Source: Clostridiales bacterium
GTDB taxonomy: Bacteria > Bacillota > Clostridia > Saccharofermentanales > Saccharofermentanaceae
Length of the DNA stretch: 52,657 nucleotides
Direction of reading: 5' to 3'
Assembly: GCA_017649645.1 (NCBI GenBank)
Contig: JAGCGK010000124.1
Span: 1 to 52,657 of the forward strand
The notes under the pieces were generated by a model that made no database searches, was not told the DNA's origin, and worked only from the letters and a program-made list of their open reading frames with translations. The translations under genes and the position numbers were made by a program. This document shows positions 18,600-26,719 of this stretch, in pieces. Within the stretch, counting starts at the first letter, position 1; each line of letters begins with the position of its first letter.

Positions 18600-19652
18600 T
18601 TATCTTATGTTAATGAATACGATCTCATTTTTTACCATGTTCTTAAGCGGAACTTCTCCGCTTGATGTTCCTGCATTAACGATGAAATATGTATCACCGA
18701 TCTTGGCCATGCCGTAGATGATATCATCTTTTTTGGAGATCAGCTTATAAACAACGTTAACCGGGAAGATCTGTCCGCCGTGCGTGTGACCGCTTAACAT
18801 AAGATCCACATCAACATCCGGATCTTCTGCCACATACCGAAGGTTAAACGGACGGTGATCGAGGACTATGACTTTCTTACCGGTAGTATCGATCCCCGAT
18901 CCGGAGACGATCTTAGATAAAGATGAACGGTCTTCGAAATCACCGTCAAGTCTTCCTATGAGAACAAAGTCATCACCTATCTCACAGACCTTATCATCCA
19001 ATACATTTACGTTGTTATTCTTAAGTTCTCTTACCAAAGTCTGATATCCGTTCTTGACCTTTTTGTACATACCCATGTTGTCTTCGTGATTACCCGGAAT
19101 AAAGTATGTTCCGTATGTGGATCTTAAAGTCGAAAGTACTTCGCATGCTTCCCTCATCTCGGTCAAGGTAGTGTTTTCGTCAACGAGGTCGCCTGTTATA
19201 ACGACAATGTCAGGCTCGTTCTCGTTTATGAGATCCACACATTTTCGAAGATCATCAACATCAAAATAAGAACCGATATGTGTATCGGAAATATGAGCGA
19301 TCTTAAGCTGGGCACCAAGGTCGATATCATAGTTTTTGATGACCAATCCCTGAGCCACGATAAAGGCATGAGTAAAATAGATCGTCGTAAGGATGATCCC
19401 GACAATATGAGGAATAAATCTGTTGAACTTGTTCTTACAAAGCGCGCGGATTATCTCAACAGCGGCAACCAGACAACTAAGCACCATAAAGACCATGGCC
19501 GAAGCGATGGTACTATATAGCGCAATGGCAAATGCTATCGCTACGTAAATACCGCAGGAAATAAGGATACCTTTGAGGTTACCCTTAAACGTTGATCTGA
19601 CGATGATAAATACCAAGATCAGAAGAGATCCGATAATCAAAAACGGAAACAA
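18600..19652 (-). CDS. Membrane-anchored metallophosphoesterase
   Basis: A 350-residue protein. Residues 1-100 hold three or four membrane helices; the rest is a calcineurin-like phosphoesterase domain with IAHISDTHIG (~121), VITGDLVDE, IPGNHED and MLSGHTHGGQIFP, the complete two-metal ligand set. It resembles YkuE/YaeI-type enzymes that act on lipids at the membrane. The start is TTG, supported by GGAGG 8 nt upstream and the absence of any other good start; the ATG inside GGAGGAAATG is out of frame. Confidence 0.9.
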   Translation of the reverse strand: MFPFLIIGSLLILVFIIVRSTFKGNLKGILISCGIYVAIAFAIALYSTIASAMVFMVLSCLVAAVEIIRALCKNKFNRFIPHIVGIILTTIYFTHAFIVAQGLVIKNYDIDLGAQLKIAHISDTHIGSYFDVDDLRKCVDLINENEPDIVVITGDLVDENTTLTEMREACEVLSTLRSTYGTYFIPGNHEDNMGMYKKVKNGYQTLVRELKNNNVNVLDDKVCEIGDDFVLIGRLDGDFEDRSSLSKIVSGSGIDTTGKKVIVLDHRPFNLRYVAEDPDVDVDLMLSGHTHGGQIFPVNVVYKLISKKDDIIYGMAKIGDTYFIVNAGTSSGEVPLKNMVKNEIVFINIR

Positions 19653-19717
19653 GTCATTTCCTCCATCCCTTTAAAACTTCGTCTATTATACACGAACGTT
19701 TTCGAAAAGGACAAAGG

Positions 19718-19760
19718 AAAAAAGGCATTCTTCCAGCAATAATTGCAATAGGAAGATGCC
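19718..19760 (-). terminator. Terminator after the 35-residue membrane peptide gene
   Basis: Minus-strand stem GGCATCTTCC / GGAAGAATGCC with a 16-nt loop is followed by TTTTTT. It separates the small gene from the metallophosphoesterase operon. Confidence 0.8.
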
Positions 19761-19766
19761 CATCTG

Positions 19767-19874
19767 TCAAGCTTTATTTCCTTTGAGCCTGTTCTTAAGA
19801 TCCATCTTGTTCCAAAGACCCGTGACCTTAAGGAGCAGCAGACATATCATTATGAAGGTCATCGTATTATCCAT
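19767..19874 (-). CDS. Putative small membrane peptide (35 aa)
   Basis: The frame encodes one hydrophobic helix (MTFIMICLLLLKVTGLW) followed by a basic tail (NRLKGNKA). It lies neatly between its own near-consensus promoter (19923-19896) and a strong terminator. The first ATG (19874) directly follows AAAAAGG; the second Met, four codons later, has AGGATGG at 8 nt and may be the true start. It sits just behind the LanFEG-like exporter. No family is recognised; a small non-coding RNA is the alternative. Confidence 0.5.
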   Translation of the reverse strand: MDNTMTFIMICLLLLKVTGLWNKMDLKNRLKGNKA

Positions 19875-19895
19875 CCTTTTTATTCGTTTAGTGTA

Positions 19896-19923
19896 ATTTT
19901 ACACCATACGAATAAAATTGCAA
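19896..19923 (-). promoter_or_regulatory. Promoter of the small membrane peptide gene
   Basis: Minus-strand TTGCAA (19923-19918) and TAAAAT (19901-19896) with a 16-bp spacer, immediately after the exporter operon stop codon. Confidence 0.65.
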
Positions 19924-19926
19924 TAT

Positions 19927-20652
19927 CTATTTCACACACCTCTTCTCGAAAACGATCGCTCCCGCAACCAAAAGCGCAATGCTCCATATCCCCTGGACCG
20001 CAAGTCCCTTCGAAATCTCAAGATAGTTCGGAAGTTCATATACGAAAAATCCGTTCATCGCAGAAACGACCGGAAAGTATCTGAAGATCCGTCCGTACTG
20101 AAGGAGCAGGTTACCAAGTCCGAGGATCAGGGCTACGGGGATCGACATTGAAACTATCATGGACTTTGAAAGAATAACCGCCGCGCAGGTAATGACGACC
20201 AGTTCAACCGTCGAAATAAAGCACGGAGAAAGTGTTTTGGCAATGTCCTTAAGCTCGGAAAGGCCAAGATCATTTCCACTGTTCATATATAAAGCAGCAA
20301 TTGCAATCACCGAACTTAACATAAAGATCCCTGTTGTCCATATAAGGATGCTCATGAACTTTGAGATGAGAAGCTTATGTCTTACGGGTGAGCTTAATAA
20401 ACTGGTTCTAAGCGAAGACCGCAGATACTCTCTTCCGAAGTATAGTCCCGCCAGGATAACGAATCCTGCCTGTCCCAGATAAAAGCCCTGGATGAGTTTG
20501 CTCTTTGTGAGAATAAATCCGGTCTCACCAAAATACGATCCCAATGTAAAAGCCATAACGGGAATAAAAACGACTATGGCAACAGCAGCTATAACAAACC
20601 ACGGATTACATATGATCTTATACTGCTCGCTTTTTAGATATCTGATAAGCAT
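19927..20652 (-). CDS. ABC-2 type permease (LanG/LanE-like), second subunit
   Basis: A 241-residue permease with six predicted helices, opening MLIRYLKSEQYKI like lantibiotic-immunity (LanE/LanG, BcrB-type) permeases and containing FGREYLRSSLRTSLLSSPVRHKLLISK, the conserved intracellular segment. The ATG at 20652 overlaps the upstream stop (TGATG), with AGAGGTG 7 nt before; a TTG one codon upstream is possible. It would form a heteromeric exporter with 20652-21437 and the ATPase. Confidence 0.85.
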   Translation of the reverse strand: MLIRYLKSEQYKIICNPWFVIAAVAIVVFIPVMAFTLGSYFGETGFILTKSKLIQGFYLGQAGFVILAGLYFGREYLRSSLRTSLLSSPVRHKLLISKFMSILIWTTGIFMLSSVIAIAALYMNSGNDLGLSELKDIAKTLSPCFISTVELVVITCAAVILSKSMIVSMSIPVALILGLGNLLLQYGRIFRYFPVVSAMNGFFVYELPNYLEISKGLAVQGIWSIALLVAGAIVFEKRCVK

Positions 20653-21437
20653 CAATACTCACCTCTTAAGTCCTTACGCGAGAACATAAAATATCCCGTT
20701 ACCATGAAGACTAATATCCACAACAAAAGGATAGAAAATGTCTTTATCGGAGCAGTCGAATAGATATCGGGAGAACTCGGTATCAACGAGTTGGAAAGAT
20801 GTATCGGAAGATATCTGCAGATACGAAATTTACCTGCCAGAAGCTCCCCGATGTTATACGCCTGAACAATGAGAAATATCATAGGTACGATCGAAGTCTT
20901 GAAGATAAATCCCATGGCATATGAAAGTAGCGTAACGGCCGTAAGCGAGATCGAAGTTGACAGGATGAACTTCCAGACAGTCATGTTAAAAACGACTAAC
21001 GGCAGTCCCTGATCTTTGAATGTCATGTGCGTCACAAGTATAGTCATGAACACTGAAACAAAAGAAAGCACAAACGATAACAGAGCAACCGCGGAGGTCT
21101 TCGATATAAGAAGGTCTCTCCTGTTTCCCATATAGACCAATGTCGTCCTCATACAATGGCGTTTATATTCCATCGCTCCGAATATCGCTCCCATAACAAT
21201 AAGCGCCATAACAGACAAAAGTACCACATCGAATCCGAAATACTCGATCGGAGGCATTGCTTCAATGAGGTTATTTTCCTTAGTCGGAACTGCATCAAGT
21301 CCCACAGACAGTATCTGTTTTGCTGAAACAAAACCCAGTGCCGACTGTATAGGGATAATTATGATCGCGACTACCAAAAACACCTTCGTGCTCATGAGCT
21401 TAATAAGTTCGCTTCGTACCTTTCTGATTATTCCCAT
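20652..21437 (-). CDS. ABC-2 type permease (LanE/LanG-like), first subunit
   Basis: A 261-residue permease with about six helices. It begins with a short basic segment (IRKVRSELIKLMSTKVFL) and has the same intracellular motif as its partner (GAMEYKRHCMRTTLVYMGNRRDLLISK). Two adjacent ATGs (21440, 21437) exist; the second is 7 nt after GGAGG and is chosen. Translationally coupled to the ATPase, whose TGA overlaps the start. Paired dissimilar permeases of ~250 residues plus one ATPase are the layout of peptide-antibiotic immunity exporters. Confidence 0.85.
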   Translation of the reverse strand: MGIIRKVRSELIKLMSTKVFLVVAIIIIPIQSALGFVSAKQILSVGLDAVPTKENNLIEAMPPIEYFGFDVVLLSVMALIVMGAIFGAMEYKRHCMRTTLVYMGNRRDLLISKTSAVALLSFVLSFVSVFMTILVTHMTFKDQGLPLVVFNMTVWKFILSTSISLTAVTLLSYAMGFIFKTSIVPMIFLIVQAYNIGELLAGKFRICRYLPIHLSNSLIPSSPDIYSTAPIKTFSILLLWILVFMVTGYFMFSRKDLRGEY

Positions 21438-22150
21438 CATCTTCCCTCCTCTTCGGTCAGGCTGAAGAACAGATCCTCGAGTGAAGAGATATCCTTCATA
21501 ACATAGTCCAGCGTTCCCTGCGATACTATCTTTCCGTGATTGATGATGACCACATCGTTCGTGACCGCCTCGACTTCAGAAAGCATGTGAGATGATAAAA
21601 GAACCGTCTTTCCCTTCTTAGCCTGATCCTTGATAAACTCCCTGAACCACCTTATTCCGCTCGGATCAAGTCCGTTCGTTGGCTCATCGAAAACAAGGAA
21701 GTCCGGATCTCCTAATAAAGCTGCTGCGATTCCCAATCGCTGCCCTTCGCCAAGCGAGAGATTACCGACCTTAGATCTTTTTTTATGAGTAATCCCCGTA
21801 AGTTCCATTACCTCATCTATTCGACTCTTTTTTAACCCTGCACTCATGGAGATTATCCTTAAGTGCTGATATACGCTTCTGTCATTAGGCGAACCTACTC
21901 CGTCAAAAGATGCTCCGACTTTTCTAACGGGATCTTTCCAGCTTGAATAGTTTTTGCCGTCTATCAGAGCTTTCCCGCTCGTGGGTCTGTCCAATCCGAG
22001 AAGTATCCTCATCGTAGTGCTCTTACCTGCACCGTTCGGACCTAGAAAAGCTGTTATCCTTCCTTTTTCGGCGGTAAAACTAACATCTTTTAATATCTCT
22101 TTATTGCCATAGTTCTTACATAGTTTCTCAATGGTAATTGTCTGATGCAT
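21437..22150 (-). CDS. ABC transporter ATP-binding protein (LanF/BcrA-like)
   Basis: A 237-residue ABC ATPase: FLGPNGAGKSTTMRILLGL (Walker A), SLGEGQRLGIAAAL (signature SLGEG rather than LSGGQ), FLVFDEPTNGLDPSGI (Walker B), LLSSHMLSEVE (H-loop) and the C-terminal LEDLFFSLTEEE tail typical of BcrA/LanF. The ATG at 22150 has AAAGGAG at 6 nt; an upstream in-frame start lacks one. It is first in the exporter operon and faces the LytTR regulator gene across a phased repeat array. Confidence 0.93.
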   Translation of the reverse strand: MHQTITIEKLCKNYGNKEILKDVSFTAEKGRITAFLGPNGAGKSTTMRILLGLDRPTSGKALIDGKNYSSWKDPVRKVGASFDGVGSPNDRSVYQHLRIISMSAGLKKSRIDEVMELTGITHKKRSKVGNLSLGEGQRLGIAAALLGDPDFLVFDEPTNGLDPSGIRWFREFIKDQAKKGKTVLLSSHMLSEVEAVTNDVVIINHGKIVSQGTLDYVMKDISSLEDLFFSLTEEEGR

Positions 22151-22180
22151 ATGTATCTCCTTTGCGCTTTTTTCGAGTGT

Positions 22181-22209
22181 ATTATGGACAATCAAAAATA
22201 GCCGGACAA
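22181..22209 (-). promoter_or_regulatory. Predicted promoter of the LanFEG-like exporter operon
   Basis: Minus-strand TTGTCC (22209-22204) and CATAAT (22186-22181) with a 17-bp spacer. The LytTR-type repeats begin 9 bp upstream of the -35 box. Confidence 0.55.
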
Positions 22210-22218
22210 GGTCAAACG

Positions 22219-22269
22219 AATACCTTGAACGGCCATATGCATACCTTGCAAGTTTGAGCGCATACTATG
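22219..22269 (+). promoter_or_regulatory. Three 21-bp-phased direct repeats, putative LytTR operator
   Basis: AATACCTTG (22219-22227), CATACCTTG (22240-22248) and CATACTATG (22261-22269) recur at exactly 21 bp, two helical turns. LytTR proteins such as AgrA bind 9-bp direct repeats separated by 12-13 bp, which this matches. The array lies between the divergent promoters, 3 bp before the regulator's -35 box and 9 bp before the exporter's. Confidence 0.7.
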
Positions 22270-22272
22270 CAA

Positions 22273-22301
22273 TTGACTTTGATTATCGGTGATGTTTAGA
22301 A
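22273..22301 (+). promoter_or_regulatory. Predicted promoter of the LytTR regulator gene
   Basis: TTGACT (22273-22278) and TTAGAA (22296-22301) with a 17-bp spacer, 33 bp before the TTG start. Confidence 0.5.
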
Positions 22302-22333
22302 TTAATTATCAACAAATCTACGGATGTGATGAA

Positions 22334-22780
22334 TTGAAGATCAAACTTATCGCCAGTGATGAACATTATGACGAGATCGCAAATGAGCTCAAGGAAAAAG
22401 GTATTGAACTAAGTGACAGTTCAAACCTTGTTCTGACTGAGCAAAATGCAAAGATCTCACATATCATAGGCAAGAAAGATGATGAGATATTCAGGCTTGA
22501 TATCTCTGATATCTCGCACTTCGAAAGTTTTGCTCATGACGTAATCGCCTACACGGCTAACGACAAATATAAGATCAACGAGCGTCTTAAAAATCTGGTG
22601 GTTATCCTGGATCCTAATTCTTTCATCAGGATCAGCAATTCGGTAATCATCTCTGTTGATCATATAAAAAGCATCAAACCTGCTTTTACGCAGAAATTCA
22701 TCATAACAATGAAGAACGGTTATACGGTCGATGTCACTAGATCCTATTACTACTCGTTCAAAGAATTCATAGGCATCTGA
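22334..22780 (+). CDS. LytTR-family DNA-binding regulator
   Basis: A 148-residue protein with a short N-terminal region and a C-terminal LytTR domain (~residues 50-148) containing DISDISHFESFAHDVIAYT, LDPNSFIRISNSVIISVDHIKSI and MKNGYTVDVTRSYYYSFKEFI. It lacks a receiver domain, as in stand-alone LytTR regulators that sit beside membrane proteins. I choose the TTG at 22334 (MKIKLIASDEHYDEI), because GGATGTGAT, one mismatch from the ideal Shine-Dalgarno, ends 4 nt upstream; ATG at 22292 lies within the promoter. It probably controls itself and the divergent exporter through the 21-bp repeats. Confidence 0.88.
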   Translation: MKIKLIASDEHYDEIANELKEKGIELSDSSNLVLTEQNAKISHIIGKKDDEIFRLDISDISHFESFAHDVIAYTANDKYKINERLKNLVVILDPNSFIRISNSVIISVDHIKSIKPAFTQKFIITMKNGYTVDVTRSYYYSFKEFIGI

Positions 22781-22790
22781 GGTGAACCAC

Positions 22791-23399
22791 ATGAAAGCTC
22801 TGGTAATCATACTTCTGACAATACTCATCGTATTACTCTTATCCGCATCTGCAACAGTGATCTATTATCTGATCTACAAAAAAGCGATCAATAAGAGGAT
22901 CGAATCAGGTCTTGGAAATAATACAAAAAAGAGAAGATTCCTTAATCCTCTTCTCTTTTTCGTAATAGTTACAGCAACTCTTTTGCTGTTATCATTCGGA
23001 GTTTTGATGTTTACTTCAGTCAATCCTTCGAACTCGGCGGTCAGAACACCTGTTTTCGAGAGACTGGATGATGATGGTACTGCGATCCTTTTTGATGAGA
23101 ACACTACCATTCCGGGATATGAAAGATCAGTAATAGATGAAACGGATTCATTTAAGATCGTTGTCTACAAGAGAAAGGAATCATCCTCTTCGTTCCCGAA
23201 TTATCTCATCCATATCGGCTCGACTTCCGATTACGAACTGGTCTTCAGTTTTGTAAATGACAAGGTCGTGACCGACGGCAGCAGTGAAAAAAGCAATTCC
23301 GGATGGTATTCCGTTGACCGCAACAGATCTAAAGGAACGATGGAGTTTTATGTGAAGAACTCAGAAGAAGAACTGTCATTTACTATAGAACTTCGTTAA
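22791..23399 (+). CDS. Membrane protein co-transcribed with the LytTR regulator
   Basis: A 202-residue protein with two N-terminal helices (about 3-26 and 49-72, separated by a basic loop) and a ~130-residue probably extracytoplasmic domain containing DDDGTAILFDENTTIPGYERS and a C-terminal beta-rich end. No family recognised. GAGGTGA lies 6 nt before the ATG, 10 nt after the LytTR stop. LytTR regulators are often inhibited by a membrane partner encoded next door, so it may be a sensor or anti-activator; this is inference. Its 3' end overlaps the convergent SGNH gene by 17 bp. Confidence 0.75.
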   Translation: MKALVIILLTILIVLLLSASATVIYYLIYKKAINKRIESGLGNNTKKRRFLNPLLFFVIVTATLLLLSFGVLMFTSVNPSNSAVRTPVFERLDDDGTAILFDENTTIPGYERSVIDETDSFKIVVYKRKESSSSFPNYLIHIGSTSDYELVFSFVNDKVVTDGSSEKSNSGWYSVDRNRSKGTMEFYVKNSEEELSFTIELR

Positions 23400-24009
23400 T
23401 GAGCTTCTCATAGACCACTTCGGAAAAGATCTCATGACCTTCTTCGTTAAAGTGTTCCTCGTCTACCGAACTTGCTTTGACATAGTCCGAAGCAGCAAGG
23501 AACTTGGTTCCCCACTTCAAAGATATCTGACTATAGACATCCTTAAGCTTTTTGCTGACTTCTACGGACTTTGTGTCAAATTCAGGATCCTTATCTTCTC
23601 TCCATACTTCGTCACCCAAATGGATCGGAGATATTAAAAGGATCTTATCAGGTTCAACATACTTAGTAAGCTGACCAAGTAATAGTTCGATCCCCTTGCC
23701 AATTGTGTGAGCCGAAACACCATAGATCGTCTTACAATCATTAGTACCGAGCATGACGATCGCGGAATCAATAGGATCATTACTCTCAAGGATCTCGGGA
23801 AGTGAGTCTATGCCTCGTCTATTAGGCCTTAATGAATCCTCGAAAACGGTTGTCCTGCCGCAAAGACCTTCTTCTATTACACGCACATCAGGAAGTTTAT
23901 TCTGAAGAAGTCCGGTCCATCTCGTTTCCCAGGAAAACCTCTGATGAGGATAAGTTCCCGGAATAAGACCCCAGGTATTCGAATCACCAAATGCAAGTAA
24001 AGATCTCAT
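23383..24009 (-). CDS. SGNH/GDSL-type hydrolase
   Basis: A 208-residue esterase-like protein. The block I motif is FGDSNTWG (Ser nucleophile), the block III Asn is in MLGTNDCK and the block V catalytic Asp/His is near SVDEEHFNEEG. It resembles arylesterase/TesA-type enzymes without a signal peptide, so it is likely cytoplasmic. It is last in the metQ transcript, 4 nt after the AhpD-like gene. Confidence 0.88.
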   Translation of the reverse strand: MRSLLAFGDSNTWGLIPGTYPHQRFSWETRWTGLLQNKLPDVRVIEEGLCGRTTVFEDSLRPNRRGIDSLPEILESNDPIDSAIVMLGTNDCKTIYGVSAHTIGKGIELLLGQLTKYVEPDKILLISPIHLGDEVWREDKDPEFDTKSVEVSKKLKDVYSQISLKWGTKFLAASDYVKASSVDEEHFNEEGHEIFSEVVYEKLINEVL

Positions 24010-24013
24010 AGTA

Positions 24014-24571
24014 TCACTTCTTAATATCGTTTCTCCATGTAGCAGGCTTAAACTCGCCGATGATCGGGAGAAGACGCTGATCTACATCTATCTTCAATAC
24101 GGAGTTGAAATTGTTGGTAGCGATCATCTGACCTGCAAAGCCGACAATAACAACGATCTCTCTGTCGTCAAAATACTTTCTCAAACCGTCAAACAGTTCA
24201 TCGGAAACTGATGTAGGATCCTTAACGATGGACTGTGCCAAAGATGAAAGGAGCTTTTCCTTCTCATCATAAACAAGGTTGTTCGGATCAAGTCCCAATC
24301 CCTTAACATCACTGATGAAGAACAGTGAGCACAACTGACATGAATTAGTAGTGGAGATGGCATGCGCATAAAGTACTGCGTCCTTCTCACCGATGACTTC
24401 TACAAGTCTGTTCCAGGATGTATACCAAGCCATATATGCATCATATGTTGCAGCATCATTAAGAAGACCTCTCTTCATGTTTGTAACTGCATTTCTGCCT
24501 GCGAGCTCGTCATAACGCTCCTTCTCTGCTCCTGTTACTTCGTTCTGTTCCAATAATTTGATTCTAGCCAT
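24014..24571 (-). CDS. Carboxymuconolactone decarboxylase / AhpD-like protein
   Basis: A 185-residue CMD-superfamily protein. It has the redox-active Cys pair in TTNSCQLCSLFF (C-x-x-C, ~residues 77-80), the preceding Glu replaced by a polar context (AHAIS), and helical flanks typical of AhpD folds. AhpD-like proteins are thiol peroxidase reductants. AAAAGGAG lies before the ATG. It lies between an Fe-alcohol dehydrogenase and an SGNH hydrolase in the metQ operon, suggesting a link with thiol or sulfur metabolism. Confidence 0.8.
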   Translation of the reverse strand: MARIKLLEQNEVTGAEKERYDELAGRNAVTNMKRGLLNDAATYDAYMAWYTSWNRLVEVIGEKDAVLYAHAISTTNSCQLCSLFFISDVKGLGLDPNNLVYDEKEKLLSSLAQSIVKDPTSVSDELFDGLRKYFDDREIVVIVGFAGQMIATNNFNSVLKIDVDQRLLPIIGEFKPATWRNDIKK

Positions 24572-24607
24572 TTTTCGTTTCTCCTTTTCTACTGATAAAA
24601 TCGTTAT

Positions 24608-25768
24608 TTAGATTGCAAGTTTTAATATTTCCTGAATGTCTTCAGAACCAATCGGTACATAATGTCCGACCTTGCCGTTTTTAGTTGCCCTGTCTGCCAT
24701 CACCTTAAAATCGGAATCTCCGATATTAAGCTCGGAAAGTCTTGTCTTAAGTCCGAGTTTGCGGAAGAATTCTTCCAACTTTTCCGACAGTATGAGCGCT
24801 CTTTCCTCCTCACTGAAATCGTAAGGATCTATTCCATAAACTCTGCTGGCAAGAAGGGCAAGTCGCCATGGCTTGATCTTTGCGATGTACTTTGTCCAGG
24901 CGACAAATACTACTGCCATTCCTTCACCGTGAGTTATGTTATATTGTGCTGACAGTTCATGTTCGATTCGATGTGAGCCCCAATCTGCTCTTCTTCCTGC
25001 ATCAAGGAAGTTATTATGGGATACGCTCGCAAGCCATTGGATCTCGGCTCTTGCATTTATATCACGAGGATCTTTTATAAGCCTTCTGGCATTCGCCGTA
25101 AGTGCCTTTATAGCACCCTCGATCAAGTAGTCCGTAGTATCCGAGTTCTTCTCATCCGAGAAATATCTCTCTAGAAGATGTGAAAGGACATCTGCGATTC
25201 CTACATATGTCTGATAAGCAGGAAGATTTACCGTATATCTCGGATTCATTATCGCGAACTTCGGTATTATCCTGTCATCTTCAAAACCGAGTTTCCATTC
25301 GCCATTCGAAAGGATTGCAGCGTTGGAGGTTTCCGATCCGCTTGATGCTGTTGTAGCGATTACTCCTATACCGATAACCTTTTCCGGGCTGATGCCTTTA
25401 GAGAAGAAATCCCAAACATCTCCGTCATATGGTATTCCGATAGCTACCGCTTTTGCTGTATCGATGGAACTTCCGCCTCCTACAGCCAGCACAAAATCCA
25501 CTTCGTCTTTTTTACCTTGTGCAACCAGTTGCCTAACCAGGTCGATGCTTGGATTTGGTACGACATCACCGCTCTCACTGAATTTGATGTTGAGTTCCTC
25601 GACCCCTTTTTTGATCACATCATATATTCCCAGGTCTTTTATAAACGCTCCGCTGTACACCAACAGCAAAGACTTAACATTTTGATCTTTCAGAAGGCTT
25701 ACTAAACTTTTTTCACTTCCTTCACCGAAAACGATCTTAGCCGGGTTGTAATACTCAAATCCGATCAT
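24608..25768 (-). CDS. Iron-containing alcohol dehydrogenase
   Basis: A 386-residue group III (Fe-ADH) oxidoreductase similar to butanol dehydrogenases/YqhD. It starts GFEYYNPAKIVFGEGS, has the NAD(P)-binding AVGGGSSIDTAKAVA, and TTASSGSETSNAA. Metal ligands appear in ADVLSHLLERYF (Asp/His) and in SHRIEHELSAQYNITHGEG (two His). AAGGAG lies 8 nt before the ATG. It lies 11 nt after metQ and so falls under the same Rrf2/leader control. Confidence 0.93.
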   Translation of the reverse strand: MIGFEYYNPAKIVFGEGSEKSLVSLLKDQNVKSLLLVYSGAFIKDLGIYDVIKKGVEELNIKFSESGDVVPNPSIDLVRQLVAQGKKDEVDFVLAVGGGSSIDTAKAVAIGIPYDGDVWDFFSKGISPEKVIGIGVIATTASSGSETSNAAILSNGEWKLGFEDDRIIPKFAIMNPRYTVNLPAYQTYVGIADVLSHLLERYFSDEKNSDTTDYLIEGAIKALTANARRLIKDPRDINARAEIQWLASVSHNNFLDAGRRADWGSHRIEHELSAQYNITHGEGMAVVFVAWTKYIAKIKPWRLALLASRVYGIDPYDFSEEERALILSEKLEEFFRKLGLKTRLSELNIGDSDFKVMADRATKNGKVGHYVPIGSEDIQEILKLAI

Positions 25769-25779
25769 ACTATTTCTCC

Positions 25780-26613
25780 TTAGTTAAGCGGAACTACTGC
25801 ACCGTCATAAGTGTCTTCAATGTATTTCTTTACTTCAGGTCCCTGCAAAACTTCTACCAGGATCTTAAGAGATTCATCATCTTTTTTATCAGGGCTTGTT
25901 GCAATGATATTTCCGTATGTCTGTGCTGCAAGACCATCATTTGCCTCTACTGCCAATGCCTGACTTACATGAAGTCCTCCTTCGATTGCATAGTTACCGT
26001 TAATAACAGCAATCTCAACATCCGGAAGAGAAGCTACAAGCTGCTCAGGAGCGATCTCCTTGAATTCGATGTTCTTCGGGTTATCTACTATATCTTCAAC
26101 TGTTGCATTGATACCTGCATCATCCTTAAGAGTAAGCAATCCTTCCTGCTGCAAAAGAAGAAGAGCTCTTGCTTCGTTTGTTACGTTATTAGGAACTGCA
26201 ACAAGTGCTCCGTCAGGAAGATCTTTGAGATCCTTTGTCTTACCTGCATAGATACCGAATGGTTCATAATGGATAGCACCGATGGATACCAGATCAGATC
26301 CGTTTTCCTTATTGAACTGCTCGAGATATGGTACATGCTGGAAATAGTTTGCATCTAAGCTTCCCTCAATAACTCCGGTATTAGGTGTAACTGAATCTTC
26401 AAGCTGAACGATCTCAAGTGTTATACCTTTCTCTGCAAGGATAGGCTTTGCAACTTCAAGAATCTCCGAATGAGGAGTGATGTTAGCGCCAACTTTAATT
26501 ACCTTGCTGTCTCCATCTTCTGCATTTGCCTTTTTTGAGCAAGCTGCAACTGATACTAAAAGTGTTGTAGCCAAAGCTATTGATACGATTTTTCTGATAA
26601 AATTGTTTTTCAT
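25780..26613 (-). CDS. metQ: MetQ/NlpA-family substrate-binding lipoprotein
   Basis: A 277-residue substrate-binding protein for methionine or related sulfur amino acids. The signal peptide ends in a lipobox (LLVSVAAC, Cys ~25). The NlpA fold signature is VIKVGANITPHSEIL, with EGSLDANYFQHVPYLEQFN, AVPNNVTNEARALLLLQ and the C-terminal TYDGAVVPLN. The ATG has AGGAG 10 nt upstream. It is the first gene of its own transcript, and its MetN/MetI partners are in a separate upstream operon with the same operator and leader type. Confidence 0.93.
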   Translation of the reverse strand: MKNNFIRKIVSIALATTLLVSVAACSKKANAEDGDSKVIKVGANITPHSEILEVAKPILAEKGITLEIVQLEDSVTPNTGVIEGSLDANYFQHVPYLEQFNKENGSDLVSIGAIHYEPFGIYAGKTKDLKDLPDGALVAVPNNVTNEARALLLLQQEGLLTLKDDAGINATVEDIVDNPKNIEFKEIAPEQLVASLPDVEIAVINGNYAIEGGLHVSQALAVEANDGLAAQTYGNIIATSPDKKDDESLKILVEVLQGPEVKKYIEDTYDGAVVPLN

Positions 26614-26657
26614 GATTTTGTTTCTCCTAGTCTGATAATTAATCTGTGTTTTTGGTT

Positions 26658-26691
26658 AAAAAAACCGAGGGCCTATCTATTAAGCTCCCGG
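26658..26691 (-). terminator. Attenuator terminator in the metQ leader
   Basis: Minus-strand stem CCGGGAGC / GCCCTCGG (one mismatch, one G-U), loop of 11 nt, then TTTTTTT, located between the leader peptide gene and metQ. Its 5' arm and flank (ATTGCCCGGGAG) can instead pair with CTCCCGGGCAAT inside the leader peptide gene (+ strand 26774-26793), giving mutually exclusive structures. Confidence 0.7.
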
Positions 26692-26719
26692 GCAATTGGC
26701 ATAGTGATGTTCAGTGTCT

